Positions 25,444 through 36,200 of a stretch of 50,436 nucleotides of DNA are shown here, piece by piece. Each line of letters begins with the position of its first letter. Within the stretch, counting starts at the first letter, position 1. This DNA is from an uncultured Victivallales bacterium (GTDB lineage Bacteria; Verrucomicrobiota; Lentisphaeria; Oligosphaerales; JAFGRS01): positions 1 through 50,436 of the forward strand of contig CAILKC010000008.1 of NCBI GenBank assembly GCA_903834675.1. The letters are read 5' to 3'. Made by a program: the position numbers and the translations under genes. A model generated the notes under the pieces. The model saw only the letters and a list, made by a program, of their open reading frames with translations, was not told where the DNA came from and did not search any database.

Positions 25444-27759
25444 ATGAACCGTCTCTGGTACACGACCCCGGCCGCTGAGTACAAGCACGGCCTGCCGGTG
25501 GGCAATGGCCGGCTGGCCGCCATGGTCCTGGGCGACCCAGCCTGTGAGCGCTTGGCGCTGAACCACGAGTGGCTCTGGCGCGGTTGCCAGCGCCTGCGCG
25601 AGTGTACGCCGTCCGCACACCGGTTGCCGGGCGTGCGCCAGCTCCTGCTCAATGGCAACCTTGCCGAAGGGACGCGCCAGGGCGATTGGGCCTTCGGCGG
25701 CCCCGGCGGCGCCCATCCCGACCGCTTGCCAGGCCGGGTCGACCCCTACCAGCCCGCCGCGGACCTGTTCTTTCGCCCGGATCATGGCCCGGTGGAGAAC
25801 TACCGGCGGGAACTGGACCTGGACCGAGCCGTGCTGACCATCTCCTACAACGCTGGCGGCAACGCCTTCCGCCGCGAGATCATCGCCGACTGCGGCTCGG
25901 GCAGCATTCTCCTGCGCCTGCAAGCCGAAAAGCCCTTCAACGGCCGACTGACCCTGGAGAGGAAGGCCGATCCGCTGTGCTTCCTGACCCGCCAACTCGG
26001 CGCTGACGAGCTGGCGCTGGACGGGCAGTTCCACGGCGGCATCGCCTTTCGCGTCGAAGCCCGCCTGCTGCGTTGCGACGGCACTGTGCGACCCGACGGC
26101 GACGGGCTGCGCCTGGAGCAGACCCGCGAAGCGCAGATTGCCATCGCTATCGGGACCTCGGCCGGCATGCTCAGTCCGGCCGAGGAATGCCGCCGCCAGC
26201 GGCCCGGAGCGCTGTCCTGGAACGCCCTGAAGAAGAGACACGTCGACACCTGGCGAGAGGCGCGTGGCCGGGCCACGCTGAAGGTGAAGGTCAAAGACCC
26301 CGGCCTGCCCACGGACGCGCGCCTCCGCTTGGCGCGGGCCGGGCAGGCGGATGCCGGGCTGCCGCTGCTCTACTTCGAATACGGCCGCTACCTGCTGCAG
26401 GCCTCGACGCTCTTGGGCGACCTGCCGCCGAATCTGCAGGGACTCTGGAACGAAGACCTCGAGCCGCCTTGGCAGAGCGATCTGCACCACGACATCAACT
26501 TGCAGATGAACCTCTGGCCCGCCGAGGCTCTCGGCCTCGAACCTGCGGCTGAGACGCTGTTTCGGCACATCGAGCGCCAGGTGCCGCATGGCCGCAAGGC
26601 GGCCCGCGACCTCTACGGCTGCGACGGCATCTGGTTTCCGATCCAGACGGATCCCTGGGGCCGCTGCACGCCGGAGAGCTTCGGCTGGGCGGTGTGGATC
26701 GGCGCCGCGCCGTGGCTGGCCCAGCATCTCTGGTGGCACTACGAGTTCACCCTCGATGCGCAGTTCCTGCGTGAACGGGCCTATCCCGTCTTCCGCGAGA
26801 TCGCCGCCTTCTACGAGAGCTACCTGGTGGAGGGCGCCGACGGCCGGTTGCAGATCGTGCCCTCGCAGTCGCCGGAGAATCGCATTGAGGGTGGCGGGCC
26901 CTACCCGGTGACCCTGTGCGTCTCGGCCGCTATGGATGTCCAACTCGCGCAGGATGCCTTGGGCTGGGCCCTGCGCAGTGCCGAAATCCTGGAGGTGGAC
27001 GAGCCGCGCCAGGCGCGCTGGCGGACGCTGCTGGCGAAGCTGCCGCCGCACCAGATCGGTTCCGCCGGACAGCTCCTCGAGTGGAACCATGAGTTCAAGG
27101 AGGTCGAACCGCAACACCGACACCTGTCGCACCTCTACGGGCTCTTTCCCGGCGACCTCTTCGATCCGGAGCGGACGCCAGAGCTCTGGCAGGCCGCGCG
27201 GGTGGCGCTCGACCGGCGCCTGGCGGCGGGGGGCGGACACACCGGCTGGAGCCGCTCCTGGGTGGCCTGCCTCTACGCTCGTCTCGGGGACAGTGCCAAG
27301 GCCTGGACCCACCTGACCCACCTGATCAGCGATTTCGCCACCGACTCGCTGCTGGACCTGCATCCGCCGCGCATCTTCCAGATCGATGGCAATTTCGGCG
27401 GCACTGCGGCGGTGTTGGAGATGTTGCTGCAAAGCTATCACGGGGAACTGCATTTCCTGCCGGCGCTGCCAGCAGCCTGGCCGCAAGGGCAGGTGACTGG
27501 CCTGCGCGCCCGGGGCGGCTTCGAGGTCGACTTCACCTGGCGTCAGGGCGCCCTCGAAGGCGCGCTCATCAGGGCCACGGTGAGTGGTCCGTGTACGGTC
27601 CTGCACGGCGTCGGCCGCTATGAGGTCGCCGACGCTGAGGGCCGACCGGTGCGCGCGACCGGTGCCGGTCACCGGCTGCGCTTCCGCGTCCGGGCAGGCC
27701 AGACCTACGTCCTGGCGCCCTGTCCCGCTGCCGACAGTGGCCCAGGGCACGGTCCATGA
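25444..27759 (+). CDS. GH95 alpha-L-fucosidase-type glycoside hydrolase
   Basis: 771 residues from the ATG at 25444, which has AGAGGAGG upstream; in-frame sequence before it is repeat. Domains: N-terminal beta-sandwich (1-270; [26 protein letters not shown]), (alpha/alpha)6 barrel (about 290-680) and a C-terminal beta cap. Key residues: D350-I351-N352 in [15 protein letters not shown]546 in GQLLEW (general acid position) and D648 in FQIDGNFGG (general base position). Characterised fucosidases carry N-x-N where this has D-x-N, so alpha-L-galactosidase or another specificity is possible. GH95 enzymes invert. No clear signal peptide, so it is probably cytoplasmic and acts on imported oligosaccharides. 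Confidence 0.92.
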   Translation: MNRLWYTTPAAEYKHGLPVGNGRLAAMVLGDPACERLALNHEWLWRGCQRLRECTPSAHRLPGVRQLLLNGNLAEGTRQGDWAFGGPGGAHPDRLPGRVDPYQPAADLFFRPDHGPVENYRRELDLDRAVLTISYNAGGNAFRREIIADCGSGSILLRLQAEKPFNGRLTLERKADPLCFLTRQLGADELALDGQFHGGIAFRVEARLLRCDGTVRPDGDGLRLEQTREAQIAIAIGTSAGMLSPAEECRRQRPGALSWNALKKRHVDTWREARGRATLKVKVKDPGLPTDARLRLARAGQADAGLPLLYFEYGRYLLQASTLLGDLPPNLQGLWNEDLEPPWQSDLHHDINLQMNLWPAEALGLEPAAETLFRHIERQVPHGRKAARDLYGCDGIWFPIQTDPWGRCTPESFGWAVWIGAAPWLAQHLWWHYEFTLDAQFLRERAYPVFREIAAFYESYLVEGADGRLQIVPSQSPENRIEGGGPYPVTLCVSAAMDVQLAQDALGWALRSAEILEVDEPRQARWRTLLAKLPPHQIGSAGQLLEWNHEFKEVEPQHRHLSHLYGLFPGDLFDPERTPELWQAARVALDRRLAAGGGHTGWSRSWVACLYARLGDSAKAWTHLTHLISDFATDSLLDLHPPRIFQIDGNFGGTAAVLEMLLQSYHGELHFLPALPAAWPQGQVTGLRARGGFEVDFTWRQGALEGALIRATVSGPCTVLHGVGRYEVADAEGRPVRATGAGHRLRFRVRAGQTYVLAPCPAADSGPGHGP

Positions 27760-28096
27760 CCGCTCCGAGTGGATCCAAGCAAGCGGCTGAAGCTGCTACT
27801 CCCGTAGCGGCACCCGCGGTTCTGCCGGCCCGGTTCGGTGTACCGGCTTTCCAGCCACAGGCTGGGCCGCCCCCAGGGCGGAAGCCGGAATCCCCGCACC
27901 CCGGGACCGGCTGAAGGCGGGACACCGACCGAACCGCAAGCGGCGGTGAGGGAGAATGAAACAGCCCTGCTACTAGCGCAGCGGCAGCCGCTGTTCTGCC
28001 GTCCCGGCGCTATAGTACGCGCCTGGTTCTCCGCCTGCCGAGTCCGGATCGGGTGATTCGCGGCAGGGGAGCCGAAGCACGGGTCTGCGAGCAACG
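27760..28096. repeat. Intergenic region with imperfect direct repeat
   Basis: No gene is supported. Bases of about 27790-27832 and 27964-28007 are imperfect direct repeats sharing CTGCTACT, AGCGGCA and GTTCTGCC. GC-rich self-complementary stretches lie between. The region separates GH95 from the transporter genes and may hold their promoter, but no clear -35/-10 pair is seen. Confidence 0.55.
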
Positions 28097-29020
28097 ATGT
28101 GGCGGCTGATTTTCCGACGACTTATGCAGGCCGTGCCCGTCTTGCTGGCCATCTCCCTGCTTACCTTCCTGATGGTGCGTCTGGCTCCCGGCGATCCGTT
28201 CTCCGATGAGCGCCGCATGCCGGAGGACATCCGGGCCCGCCTGGAAGCCGCCTACGGCTTCGAACAGCCGCTGTGGAAGCAGTACCTGCGCCACATGACG
28301 CATCTGGTACGTGGCGACCTGCCCTCCTTCCGCTACCCCGACCGCAGCGTGCATGAGATCATCTCTGAGGCCTTCCCGGTGTCCCTTGAATTGGGCGCCC
28401 TGGCGCTGCTGGTGGCACTGCTGTTAGGCATCCCGGCGGGAGTGCTTGCCGCGGTCCGCCGCAATACCTGGCTGGACCACCTGCCTATGTCCGTGGCCAT
28501 GTCCGGCATCTGCCTGCCCGGTTTCGTGCTTGGGCCGCTGCTGATTCTGGTGTTCGCGCTGAAGTTGGGCTGGGTCAATCCCCTAGGCTGGGACGAGCCG
28601 GCGGACCGCATCCTGCCTGCCCTGACGTTGGGGCTGTACTACGCTGCCTACATCGCCCGCCTGGCCCGCGGCGGCATGCTCGAGATCCTGTCGCAGGACT
28701 TCATGCGCACGGCGCGGGCCAAGGGTTTGCCTGGCTGGCAGGTGGTGGTGCGGCACGGCTTACGCGGCGGACTGCTGCCGGTGATCACCTATCTCGGTCC
28801 CGCCAGCGCCGGGCTGCTGACCGGCTCGTTTGCGGTCGAAACCATCTTCTTCATCCCCGGCCTCGGCAGGTTCTTCGTCACCGCCGCCTTCAACCGCGAT
28901 TACACCATGGTGCTGGGCACGGTGATGTTCTACGCCGTGGTCATTGTCCTCCTCAATTTGGCGGTGGACGTCGTCCACGTGTGGCTTGACCCGAGACTGC
29001 GTGATGGCAAGGCAACCTGA
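28097..29020 (+). CDS. Dipeptide/oligopeptide-type ABC transporter permease (DppB-like)
   Basis: A 307-residue inner-membrane permease with six helices. It starts MWRLIFRRLMQAVPVLLAISLLTFLMVRLAPGDPF, the classic DppB/OppB N-terminus. The EAA loop is visible as YIARLARGGMLEILSQDFMRTARAKGLPGWQVVVRHGLRGGLLPVI, followed by the TGSFAVETIFFIPGLGRF motif. It overlaps the next permease gene by 17 bases. The family imports peptides but also oligosaccharides (in Thermotoga-type systems) and nickel chelates; position next to GH95 favours a sugar. Confidence 0.93.
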   Translation: MWRLIFRRLMQAVPVLLAISLLTFLMVRLAPGDPFSDERRMPEDIRARLEAAYGFEQPLWKQYLRHMTHLVRGDLPSFRYPDRSVHEIISEAFPVSLELGALALLVALLLGIPAGVLAAVRRNTWLDHLPMSVAMSGICLPGFVLGPLLILVFALKLGWVNPLGWDEPADRILPALTLGLYYAAYIARLARGGMLEILSQDFMRTARAKGLPGWQVVVRHGLRGGLLPVITYLGPASAGLLTGSFAVETIFFIPGLGRFFVTAAFNRDYTMVLGTVMFYAVVIVLLNLAVDVVHVWLDPRLRDGKAT

Positions 29021-29912
29021 ATTCAGCGCTGGCCCCCGCCCGGACGCCGCGCCGCCGCCGGTGCGGCGTGCCTCGTTGTGGCGCGACGCCTGGCGGCGGC
29101 TGCAGCGCAACCGCATGGCCGTGGTCGGCCTGGGAGTGTTCGTGCTCCTGACCCTGGCCTGTCTTGTCGGCCCCCGGTTGAGCCCCTACTCCTACTCTGC
29201 CACGGACCTCGCCTACGGACCTTGCCCACCAAGCTGGCGCCACTGGTTCGGCACCGACACCCTCGGCCGGGACGCGCTCACCCGGGTGCTGTACGGCGGG
29301 CGGGTATCGCTGGCGGTGGGTTTCTTGGCCACCGCGGTCTCCATGTTCATTGGCGTGCTCTACGGCGCTGTATCGGCCTATGCCGGCGGGCGCGTGGACG
29401 GCTTTATGATGCGGCTGGTCGATGTGCTCTACGCGCTGCCCTTCACCGTCTTCGTCATCCTGCTCATGGTAGCCTTCGGGCAGGACATCCGGCTGTTGTT
29501 TGTGGCCATCGGCGCGGTGCAGTGGCTGACCATGGCCCGCATCGTGCGGGGTCAGGTTTTGAGCCTGCGCCAGCGTGAGTTCGTGGAAGCGGCCGTGTGC
29601 CTGGGTCTGAGTCCGGTCCGCATCGTGCTGCGGCACGTCATCCCCAATGTGCTCGGCCCCGTGGCGGTCTACGCCACTCTGACTGTGCCCGCCGTCATGC
29701 TGCTCGAGGCCATGCTCAGCTTCCTGGGACTGGGCGTGCAGCCGCCCATGAGTTCCTGGGGTGTCATGATCCAGGAGGGTGCGCAGAAGATGGAGGCCTA
29801 TCCCTGGCTGCTCATCTTCCCTGCCGCCTGCTTTGCGGCGGCCCTGTTCTCCCTCAACTTTGTCGGTGATGGCCTGCGCGACGCGCTCGACCCACGCTCT
29901 GCCGAGGACTGA
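29004..29912 (+). CDS. Dipeptide/oligopeptide-type ABC transporter permease (DppC-like)
   Basis: 302 residues from the ATG at 29004, inside the end of the DppB-like gene. A Pro/Ala-rich cytoplasmic tail precedes LWRDAWRRLQRNRMAVVGLGVFVLLTLACLVGP, typical of DppC. WRHWFGTDTLGRDALTRVLYGGRVSLAVG and the EAA loop IVRGQVLSLRQREFVEAAVCLGLSPVRIVLRHVIPNVLGP are diagnostic. It forms the heterodimeric channel with the DppB-like subunit. Confidence 0.93.
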   Translation: MARQPEFSAGPRPDAAPPPVRRASLWRDAWRRLQRNRMAVVGLGVFVLLTLACLVGPRLSPYSYSATDLAYGPCPPSWRHWFGTDTLGRDALTRVLYGGRVSLAVGFLATAVSMFIGVLYGAVSAYAGGRVDGFMMRLVDVLYALPFTVFVILLMVAFGQDIRLLFVAIGAVQWLTMARIVRGQVLSLRQREFVEAAVCLGLSPVRIVLRHVIPNVLGPVAVYATLTVPAVMLLEAMLSFLGLGVQPPMSSWGVMIQEGAQKMEAYPWLLIFPAACFAAALFSLNFVGDGLRDALDPRSAED

Positions 29913-29916
29913 ACGA

Positions 29917-30888
29917 ATGCCCTTGCTCGAGGTCCAGAATCTGGCCGTACACTTTCACACGCGGGACGGCGTCGTCCGCGCCGTGGAAGGCGTCTCGTTC
30001 AGCCTGGACCGGGGCGAGACGCTCGGCATCGTGGGCGAGTCGGGCTCGGGCAAGAGCGTGACCTGCCTGGCGCTGCTCGGGCTCATTCCCTGCCCGCCGG
30101 GACGCCTGGAGAGCGGCCGGGCGCTGTTTGACGGCACGGATTTGCTCTCCTGCGGCGAACGGCAATTGCGGCAGGTGCGCGGTCGGCGCATCGGCATGAT
30201 CTTCCAGGATCCCATGACCGCTCTCAACCCCTACCTGCGGATCGGGACGCAACTGGCCGAGCCGCTGACCTGCCACGGCCGGGTCAGCCGCCGCGAGGCG
30301 TGGGCGCGCGCCGAGGCGGCCCTCACCGAGGTCGGCCTGCAGGACGCCGCGGCCCGAGCGCGCTGCTTTCCGCACCAGTTATCCGGCGGCATGCGTCAGC
30401 GCGTCGTGATTGCGATGGCCCTGATTGCCCAGCCGGACCTGGTCATGGCCGACGAGCCGACCACCGCGCTCGACGTCACGGTCCAGGCGCAGATTCTCGA
30501 CTTGATGCGCGGCTTGCAGCGGGCCCGGGGCTCCGCCATGATCCTGGTCACCCATAACCTGGGCGTGGTGGCCGGGGCCTGCGACCGGGTGGCGGTGATG
30601 TACGCCGGCCGCCTGCTGGAGACGGGGAGCGTCGCAGCGGTCTTTCAGCGCCCGCTCCATCCCTACACGCAAGCGCTGTACCGGGCCCTGCCCGTGCCCA
30701 GCGCCCGCGGCGCCGATCTCTATACCATTCCCGGCCAACCGCCGCGGCTGACGCGGGCTGAGCCCGGCTGCCCCTTTGCCCCGCGCTGTCCCGCGGCCAC
30801 GGCCATCTGCGCTGCGCCCCTGGGCCTGGTCGAGGTGGTGCCGGGTCACTGGACTGCTTGCGTCCGCATGCAGCGGGGAGAGCTCTAG
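29917..30888 (+). CDS. Oligopeptide-type ABC transporter ATPase (DppD-like)
   Basis: 323 residues from the ATG at 29917, 4 bases after the permease ends. Walker A is GESGSGKS (40-47), the signature is [15 protein letters not shown], Walker B is [13 protein letters not shown] and a switch His follows in [10 protein letters not shown]. The C-terminal oligopeptide-transporter extension has Cys residues in [15 protein letters not shown] and WTAC, which in relatives form a cluster-binding or structural motif. It powers import together with the DppF-like protein. Confidence 0.94.
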   Translation: MPLLEVQNLAVHFHTRDGVVRAVEGVSFSLDRGETLGIVGESGSGKSVTCLALLGLIPCPPGRLESGRALFDGTDLLSCGERQLRQVRGRRIGMIFQDPMTALNPYLRIGTQLAEPLTCHGRVSRREAWARAEAALTEVGLQDAAARARCFPHQLSGGMRQRVVIAMALIAQPDLVMADEPTTALDVTVQAQILDLMRGLQRARGSAMILVTHNLGVVAGACDRVAVMYAGRLLETGSVAAVFQRPLHPYTQALYRALPVPSARGADLYTIPGQPPRLTRAEPGCPFAPRCPAATAICAAPLGLVEVVPGHWTACVRMQRGEL

Positions 30889-30892
30889 CCCC

Positions 30893-31924
30893 ATGCCCAC
30901 TCCCGCACACGTCATCAGCATCCCGGCCGCACCGTCGGGGGCTACCGGCAGGGCCGACGCGCCCTGTCTGGAGGTGCAGGATCTGCGCGTCAGCTTCCGG
31001 CTCGAGGATGGCACCCTGGTGCAGGCCGTGCGCGGCGTCTCGTTCGCCCTGCAACGCGGGGAGATCCTGGGTCTGGTGGGCGAATCTGGCTGCGGCAAGT
31101 CTACCGTGGCGCGGGCTTGCGTGGCGTTGACGCGGCTCAGTGGTGGCGATGTGCGGCTTGGTGGCGTCTCCCTGCCGGGGCTGCCGCCCCGCGAGCGTCG
31201 CCGCCTCCGACCGGACCTGCAGATGGTCTTCCAGGACCCCTATGGATCCCTCAACCCCCGCATGACCGTCGAGGAAACGCTCTCCGAGGCCATCCGGGTG
31301 CGCCAGCCGCTACGTGGCGAGGCTCTGCGCGAGGCGGTCTGCCGCCTGCTGGCCGAAGTGGGGCTGAGTGCAGAGCAGACGCCGAAGTATCCGCATGAGT
31401 TCTCCGGCGGTCAGCGCCAGCGCATCGCCATCGCCCGGGCCCTGGCCACGGAACCCCAGGTGGTGATTGCCGATGAACCCGTCTCCGCCCTGGACGTCTC
31501 CATTCAGGCGCAGATTATCAACCTGCTCCGCCGCCTGTGCCGTGAGCACAACCTGGCCATGCTGTTCATCAGCCACGATCTCGCCGTGGTGCAGGTCCTG
31601 GCAGCCCGCGTGGCGGTGATGTATCTGGGCCGGATTATGGAGACCGGCCCCGCCGACGCCGTGATGGCACGGCCGGTGCATCCCTACACCCGCGCCCTGG
31701 TGAGCGCCATCCCCGACCCTGACCCGGAGCGCGAGCGTAACCGCCAACGCATCCTGCTCACGGGCGACCTGCCCTCGCCGATCCGGCCCCCGGTCGGCTG
31801 CCCGTTTCACACTCGCTGCCCGTGGGCGGCCGACGCCTGCGCCCGCACCGAACCCGCCCTGACGCCCGTCAGCGCCGGCCGCCTCGCGGCCTGCCTGCGC
31901 CTCGCCGACATCCCGCCAGCGTAG
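30893..31924 (+). CDS. Oligopeptide-type ABC transporter ATPase (DppF-like)
   Basis: 343 residues from the ATG at 30893, 4 bases after the DppD-like gene. Walker A is GESGCGKS (63-70), the signature FSGGQRQRIAIARAL, Walker B VVIADEPVSALD and switch LFISHDLAVV. The C-terminal extension contains GCPFHTRCPWAADAC. It completes a BCDF set; the substrate-binding protein (DppA/OppA) is not in the window, so the ligand cannot be read from sequence. Confidence 0.94.
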   Translation: MPTPAHVISIPAAPSGATGRADAPCLEVQDLRVSFRLEDGTLVQAVRGVSFALQRGEILGLVGESGCGKSTVARACVALTRLSGGDVRLGGVSLPGLPPRERRRLRPDLQMVFQDPYGSLNPRMTVEETLSEAIRVRQPLRGEALREAVCRLLAEVGLSAEQTPKYPHEFSGGQRQRIAIARALATEPQVVIADEPVSALDVSIQAQIINLLRRLCREHNLAMLFISHDLAVVQVLAARVAVMYLGRIMETGPADAVMARPVHPYTRALVSAIPDPDPERERNRQRILLTGDLPSPIRPPVGCPFHTRCPWAADACARTEPALTPVSAGRLAACLRLADIPPA

Positions 31925-32324
31925 CCACTCCCAACCGAAAAACCCTGGAGATGCGGTGGGGGGCCACCGCCGCGCCTGAGGCCAGGCGCCTCTCCAGAAT
32001 GCCCGGTGGAGATGCGGTGGGGGGCCACCGCGGTCTGGTGGAGATGCGGTGGGCTCCACCGCCGCGCCTGAGGCCAGGCGTCTCTCCAGGGGAATGGAGC
32101 GGCCGCGGCTCGCGGCCACTGCCGACCCGACGCTTGGCGGTCCCGGGGATTGGAACCGGTGGTGCCGACCCGGTTCGGGGTGTGCTCTACACTAGACGGG
32201 ACTCGCCCGCGCCAGTAAGGTAGGTGTTGGTGGTGGGCGACAGCAAGATGCCGGTGGCAGGCCGACTGCCGCGGGAATGGCGTTCGGCTTGAGCGCGATC
32301 GTGAGACTGGATATGGCGGTACCG
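31925..32324. repeat. Intergenic palindromic repeat cluster
   Basis: Three copies of GGAGATGCGGTGG occur (starting near 31948, 32008 and 32040). The first element, 31945-31997, has terminal inverted CTGGAGA/TCTCCAG and inner hairpins GCGGTGG/CCACCGC and CGCCTG/CAGGCG. A single diverged copy of the 57-bp unit seen before GH95 follows at about 32092-32148. No gene is supported before the MNT gene. Confidence 0.8.
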
Positions 32325-32660
32325 ATGAGCACGGCCAACACCTACGACTCAGCAGTGCTTGACGAGGCGGTTCAACGGATCGTCCGTAGCGTGCGACCGC
32401 GGCGCATTATCCTGTTTGGCTCGGCCGCACGTGGCGACATGGGGCCGGATAGCGACATCGACCTGCTCGTGGTCGTGCGGGACGGCGTGCATCGGCGGCG
32501 CACCGCCCAGACGCTGTACCGCAGCCTCATGGGGTTGGGGTTCGCCACGGAACTGGTCATCGCCACAGAGGGTGACTTGCGCGACTTCGGCGACGAGGCG
32601 TCATTCGTGTTCCGCGCCGCCTTGCACGAGGGGAGGGAGCTCTATCATGCCGTCGCCTGA
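32325..32660 (+). CDS. MNT-type nucleotidyltransferase (antitoxin-like)
   Basis: 111 residues from the ATG at 32325; ATGs at 32313 and 32277 are possible and none has a strong ribosome site. The polymerase-beta-like signature GSAARGDMGPDSDIDLLVV fits the GSx10DxD pattern exactly (G32, S33, D44, D46), with a later acidic residue in ELVIATEGDL. Minimal nucleotidyltransferases of this type pair with HEPN proteins; in characterised pairs the MNT enzyme neutralises the HEPN ribonuclease by adding nucleotides. It overlaps the next gene by 14 bases. Confidence 0.9.
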   Translation: MSTANTYDSAVLDEAVQRIVRSVRPRRIILFGSAARGDMGPDSDIDLLVVVRDGVHRRRTAQTLYRSLMGLGFATELVIATEGDLRDFGDEASFVFRAALHEGRELYHAVA

Positions 32661-33054
32661 TGCGATCCCCGGCTCGGCGCGCGAATGGCTCGCCCGGGCC
32701 CGCGGCGACTTGGCCTTGGCCAGGGCGCCGTTGCCCGAGGGCGCCTTCCTCGACGATCTCTGTTTCCACGCGCAACAGGCGGAGGAGAAGGCGATCAAGG
32801 CCGTGTACCGGGACCGCGGTTGGCCGTTCCGCTACGTTCACGTGATCGAGGAGTTGCTGACCGGCCTGAAACAACACGGCGTGGCCATTCCGCCCGAGCT
32901 CGAAGAGGCCGTGATCCTCACGGGCTACGCCACCACGGGTCGTTATCCGAGCCGCGAGGAGCCGGTCACGCCCGAGGAGCATGCCGAGGCCGTAGCGCTC
33001 GCCGAGCGGGTGGTGGCCTGGGTGGTTGGCGTCACGGGCAACCCCCCGAGGTGA
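32647..33054 (+). CDS. HEPN domain protein (toxin-like partner of MNT)
   Basis: A 135-residue all-helical protein overlapping the MNT gene. HEPN features: WLARARGDLALARA, CFHAQQAEEKAIKAVYRDRGWPF and RYVHVIEELLTGL, with an Arg/His pair (R-Y-V-H) in the position where this family carries RTHDL. It is of the long HEPN type (PF05168-like) rather than the HepT RX4HXY type. Toxin activity is inferred from pairing, not shown. Confidence 0.88.
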   Translation: MPSPDAIPGSAREWLARARGDLALARAPLPEGAFLDDLCFHAQQAEEKAIKAVYRDRGWPFRYVHVIEELLTGLKQHGVAIPPELEEAVILTGYATTGRYPSREEPVTPEEHAEAVALAERVVAWVVGVTGNPPR

Positions 33055-33202
33055 ACTTACCGGCCGCCCAGTGGAACGTGGCCGTATGCCGCGGCCGGGA
33101 TACGGAGATCCCGGCTTCCAGGGGCGGGCCGGCCATACCGATATGCGAACTGCGGTTCCACCTCTCGACCCTCTGCGGTTCTCATACAAGCGAGAAACAT
33201 CT

Positions 33203-36200
33203 ATGGGTGTCCTGATGGCCATACTTACTTCAGCGCGAGTGACACACCGGGGGCTCTGGCTGGCGGCCTGTCTGGGCGCCGCCCTCTGCCTGGGAGAGCT
33301 GACCGTGGACGACTTCAGTAGCCTCGCCGCCTGGCGGCCGAACCCCGACGGTGGCAATGCGCCCCAGATCTCGTCGGCGCCGGATGGCGTCAGCGGTCCC
33401 TGTCTGCGGCTGCAGTACCGCGATACGGAACCGCACTGGGGCAATGTGACGCGTGACGTCACCATGCCGCCGGAAGCTACCGGCCTGAGCTTCAAGATCC
33501 GTGTGCTCGCCGCGACCCCTTCGACGGCCCTGCACGTGTGGCTGTTCGAAGCCGACGGCGACGCCTACATGGTGCGGGTTCAGCCGGAGGCCAATGAACT
33601 GCATGCCCTGGGCGCGGGCTGGCACACGGCCACGGTGCCGTTTGCCGCGCTGAACTACCAGCCGCGCGGCGACAAGACGCGCGCCTTTCTGACCATCAAC
33701 CGCCTGGTGTTGGGCTGCAATTTCGGCGATCTGGACATTGCGGTGGACGATCTGCAGTGGGTTATGCAGGCGCAGGGCACCATGGCGCTGCCCCGCAGCG
33801 CCTCGGCGCCGACTCTGGAACGCGGCCCGGCCGGGGCGGTGGCCATCCTGTCCGAGCCGAGCTTTCCCGTGCGGCCGTCCCACGCCAAGCCGGAGCATCT
33901 CGCCGAACTCTTGCGCGAGGCTGGCTTTGGGGTGACGCTGCTACGGGCTGGCGAGGTCTGCGACCCCGCGGTGCTGCGCCGCGCGGCGGTGGACGTACTG
34001 CTGGTTCCCTGCGCCCCCTTTTACCCCCAGGAGGGCCGCGCGGCTCTGCTGGGGTTCCTGCGCGAGGGCGGCGCCTTCGTCGCGCTGGGCGGCTACGCCT
34101 TCGATGACCTGGTGGTCCCGAGCGTCGACGGTTGGCGGGCGGTGAATCCGGCCGTGACCGCGGCCGAGATGGACAACCACAAGCAGCCCACCACGGCCAT
34201 CAATACTCGCACCGGCAAGCCGGGGGACACCATGGGGCTGAACCCCGAGCAGATCGGGGTCTTTGATCCCTCCTACGAACTGCGCCGCGCTGTCGCTCTC
34301 CGCGCCGCGCCGGGGCAGCACATCCTGGACGCCGACTGGCACTCCGACACCCCGGTCCAGGGCTTCGCGGCGATCGCCATGACCGGCAGCAACAGCCCGG
34401 TGTTTCCCGATGTCTATGGCCGCTGGATGCCCCTGGTTCAGGCGGTCGACTGCTTTGGCCGCGAGCGCGGTTCGGTCCTGGCTCTGGTGCAGAACTACGC
34501 CGGTCCCTACGCGCACGCCGGCTGGGCTTTCTGCGGGGTCACCGACCAGGACCTCTTCGACGGCCGCTTCCCGGAACTGGACCGCGCTCTGGTCGAGGCC
34601 ACCCGGCGCTTGGCGGCGCCGACCTTCCTGCACTCGCTGCGTACGAACCTGGCCTGCTACCGTCAGGGCGAGGAGGTCGTTGTCACCGTCCACGCTCGGC
34701 TGCCGGTTGGGGTCGTCGGCACGGTGCGTCTGGACGTCGACGGCATCGCTATCGGTGAGCTGGCGGCGGCGGCGGGTGACCAGGCGCTCTCGGCAACCTG
34801 GAAACCGGCAGCTTTCGGGCGTGACCTTTGTCGCGTCCGAGCCGTCCTTGAGGTCGGGGGCAAGCCCGTGGACGAAATGAGCACCGCCTTCGCCGTCTGG
34901 GACGAGGCCGTGCTGCGCGCCGGCCCGGCCGTGACCCAGAAGGGCAATCTCTTCGAGTACCGCGGGGTGCCGACCTTCCTGAGCGGCGCCAATCAGACGG
35001 GCATGATGTGGTACTCGGGCAACGAAGACCCGCTGGTCTGGAAACGCGATTTCGAGCAGATGGGAGACTACGGGCTGAACCTGCTGCGCGTCCTGCATTT
35101 CTCGCCGTTCGCCAAGGAAGGTCAGGCCGCCAAGAGCTCGAGGGACCCGCTCGATCTGCGCCAGCAGCCCGTGACCACGCAGCGGCAGACCGATGCCATG
35201 GTGCAGCTCGCCCAGCAGCACGGCGTGGCGGTCTTCCTGACCCTGCACGACTGGATGCCGGTGGAACTCAGCGCCGAGGGACTTGAAGCGCAACGCCAAT
35301 GGGCCGCCTTCTGGGCCGGACGCTACCGCGATGTCCCCGGCATCTTCTACGATATCCAGAATGAGCCCAGCGTCGGCATCCCGGACAACGCCGACACTCG
35401 CGTCCTGGCCGAAGCCTGGCTGACGCAGCGTTATGGCAGTCTGGAGAAAGCCAAGGCAGCCTGGGGCTGTCCCGCGGAGCAGCCTCTGCCGCTCACCCTC
35501 AACCGCGCCGCCGCCTGGGACAGTTTGCCGTCGCGCGACCTGGATCGCTTTCGCGCTGAGCTGTTCAAACGTTGGACGGCCGCCAACCTCTCCGGCGTGC
35601 GGGCCGGCGACCCGGGCGCTCTGGCGACCGTCGGCCACCTGCAGAATCAGACCGCGGCGGACAAGCTGGTCGGAGCGGAGGGGCTGGACTTCACCAACAC
35701 CCACTTCTACGGCGCTGTGGGCGAGTACCGCGCCATCCTCAAGCTCATCGACCGGCGCTTTGAGGGCAAGAGTTTCTCGCTGGGCGAATTCGGCGCCCGC
35801 GAGGCCCACGATGCCCGGGTCAACGGCCAGACCGGCGATCCCGCCGAGCGCTCGGTGCCGTACTTCCTGGCCGTCGGCCACTACGCCCTCGGTATGGGCG
35901 CTTCGTTTGTCGCCTGCTGGGACTGGAAGGACTTCCGCGACTGCGTCTTCCCCTGGGGCGTCACCCATGCTGACCTGGTCGCCAAGCCGGTGCTGGAGGC
36001 GTACCGTAACCAGTCGCTGCTCTTCCGTACGGCCAGACCGCGTTACGAGCCCCCGGAGCTGGTCCTGCTCATCCCAGACAGCCTACGATTCGGCCCGAAG
36101 ACGAACGAGATCCATGCGGCGCTGGCCCGGGCCACCTCCTGGCTCATGGGCTGCAATGCGCCCTTTGGCGTCATCAACGAGGAGTCCCTCGAGCGCCTGC

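Noticed and set aside
25252..27750. 832-codon open frame on the minus strand
   Set aside because: Antisense to the GH95 gene, whose catalytic motifs are clear; the antisense protein shows no domain.
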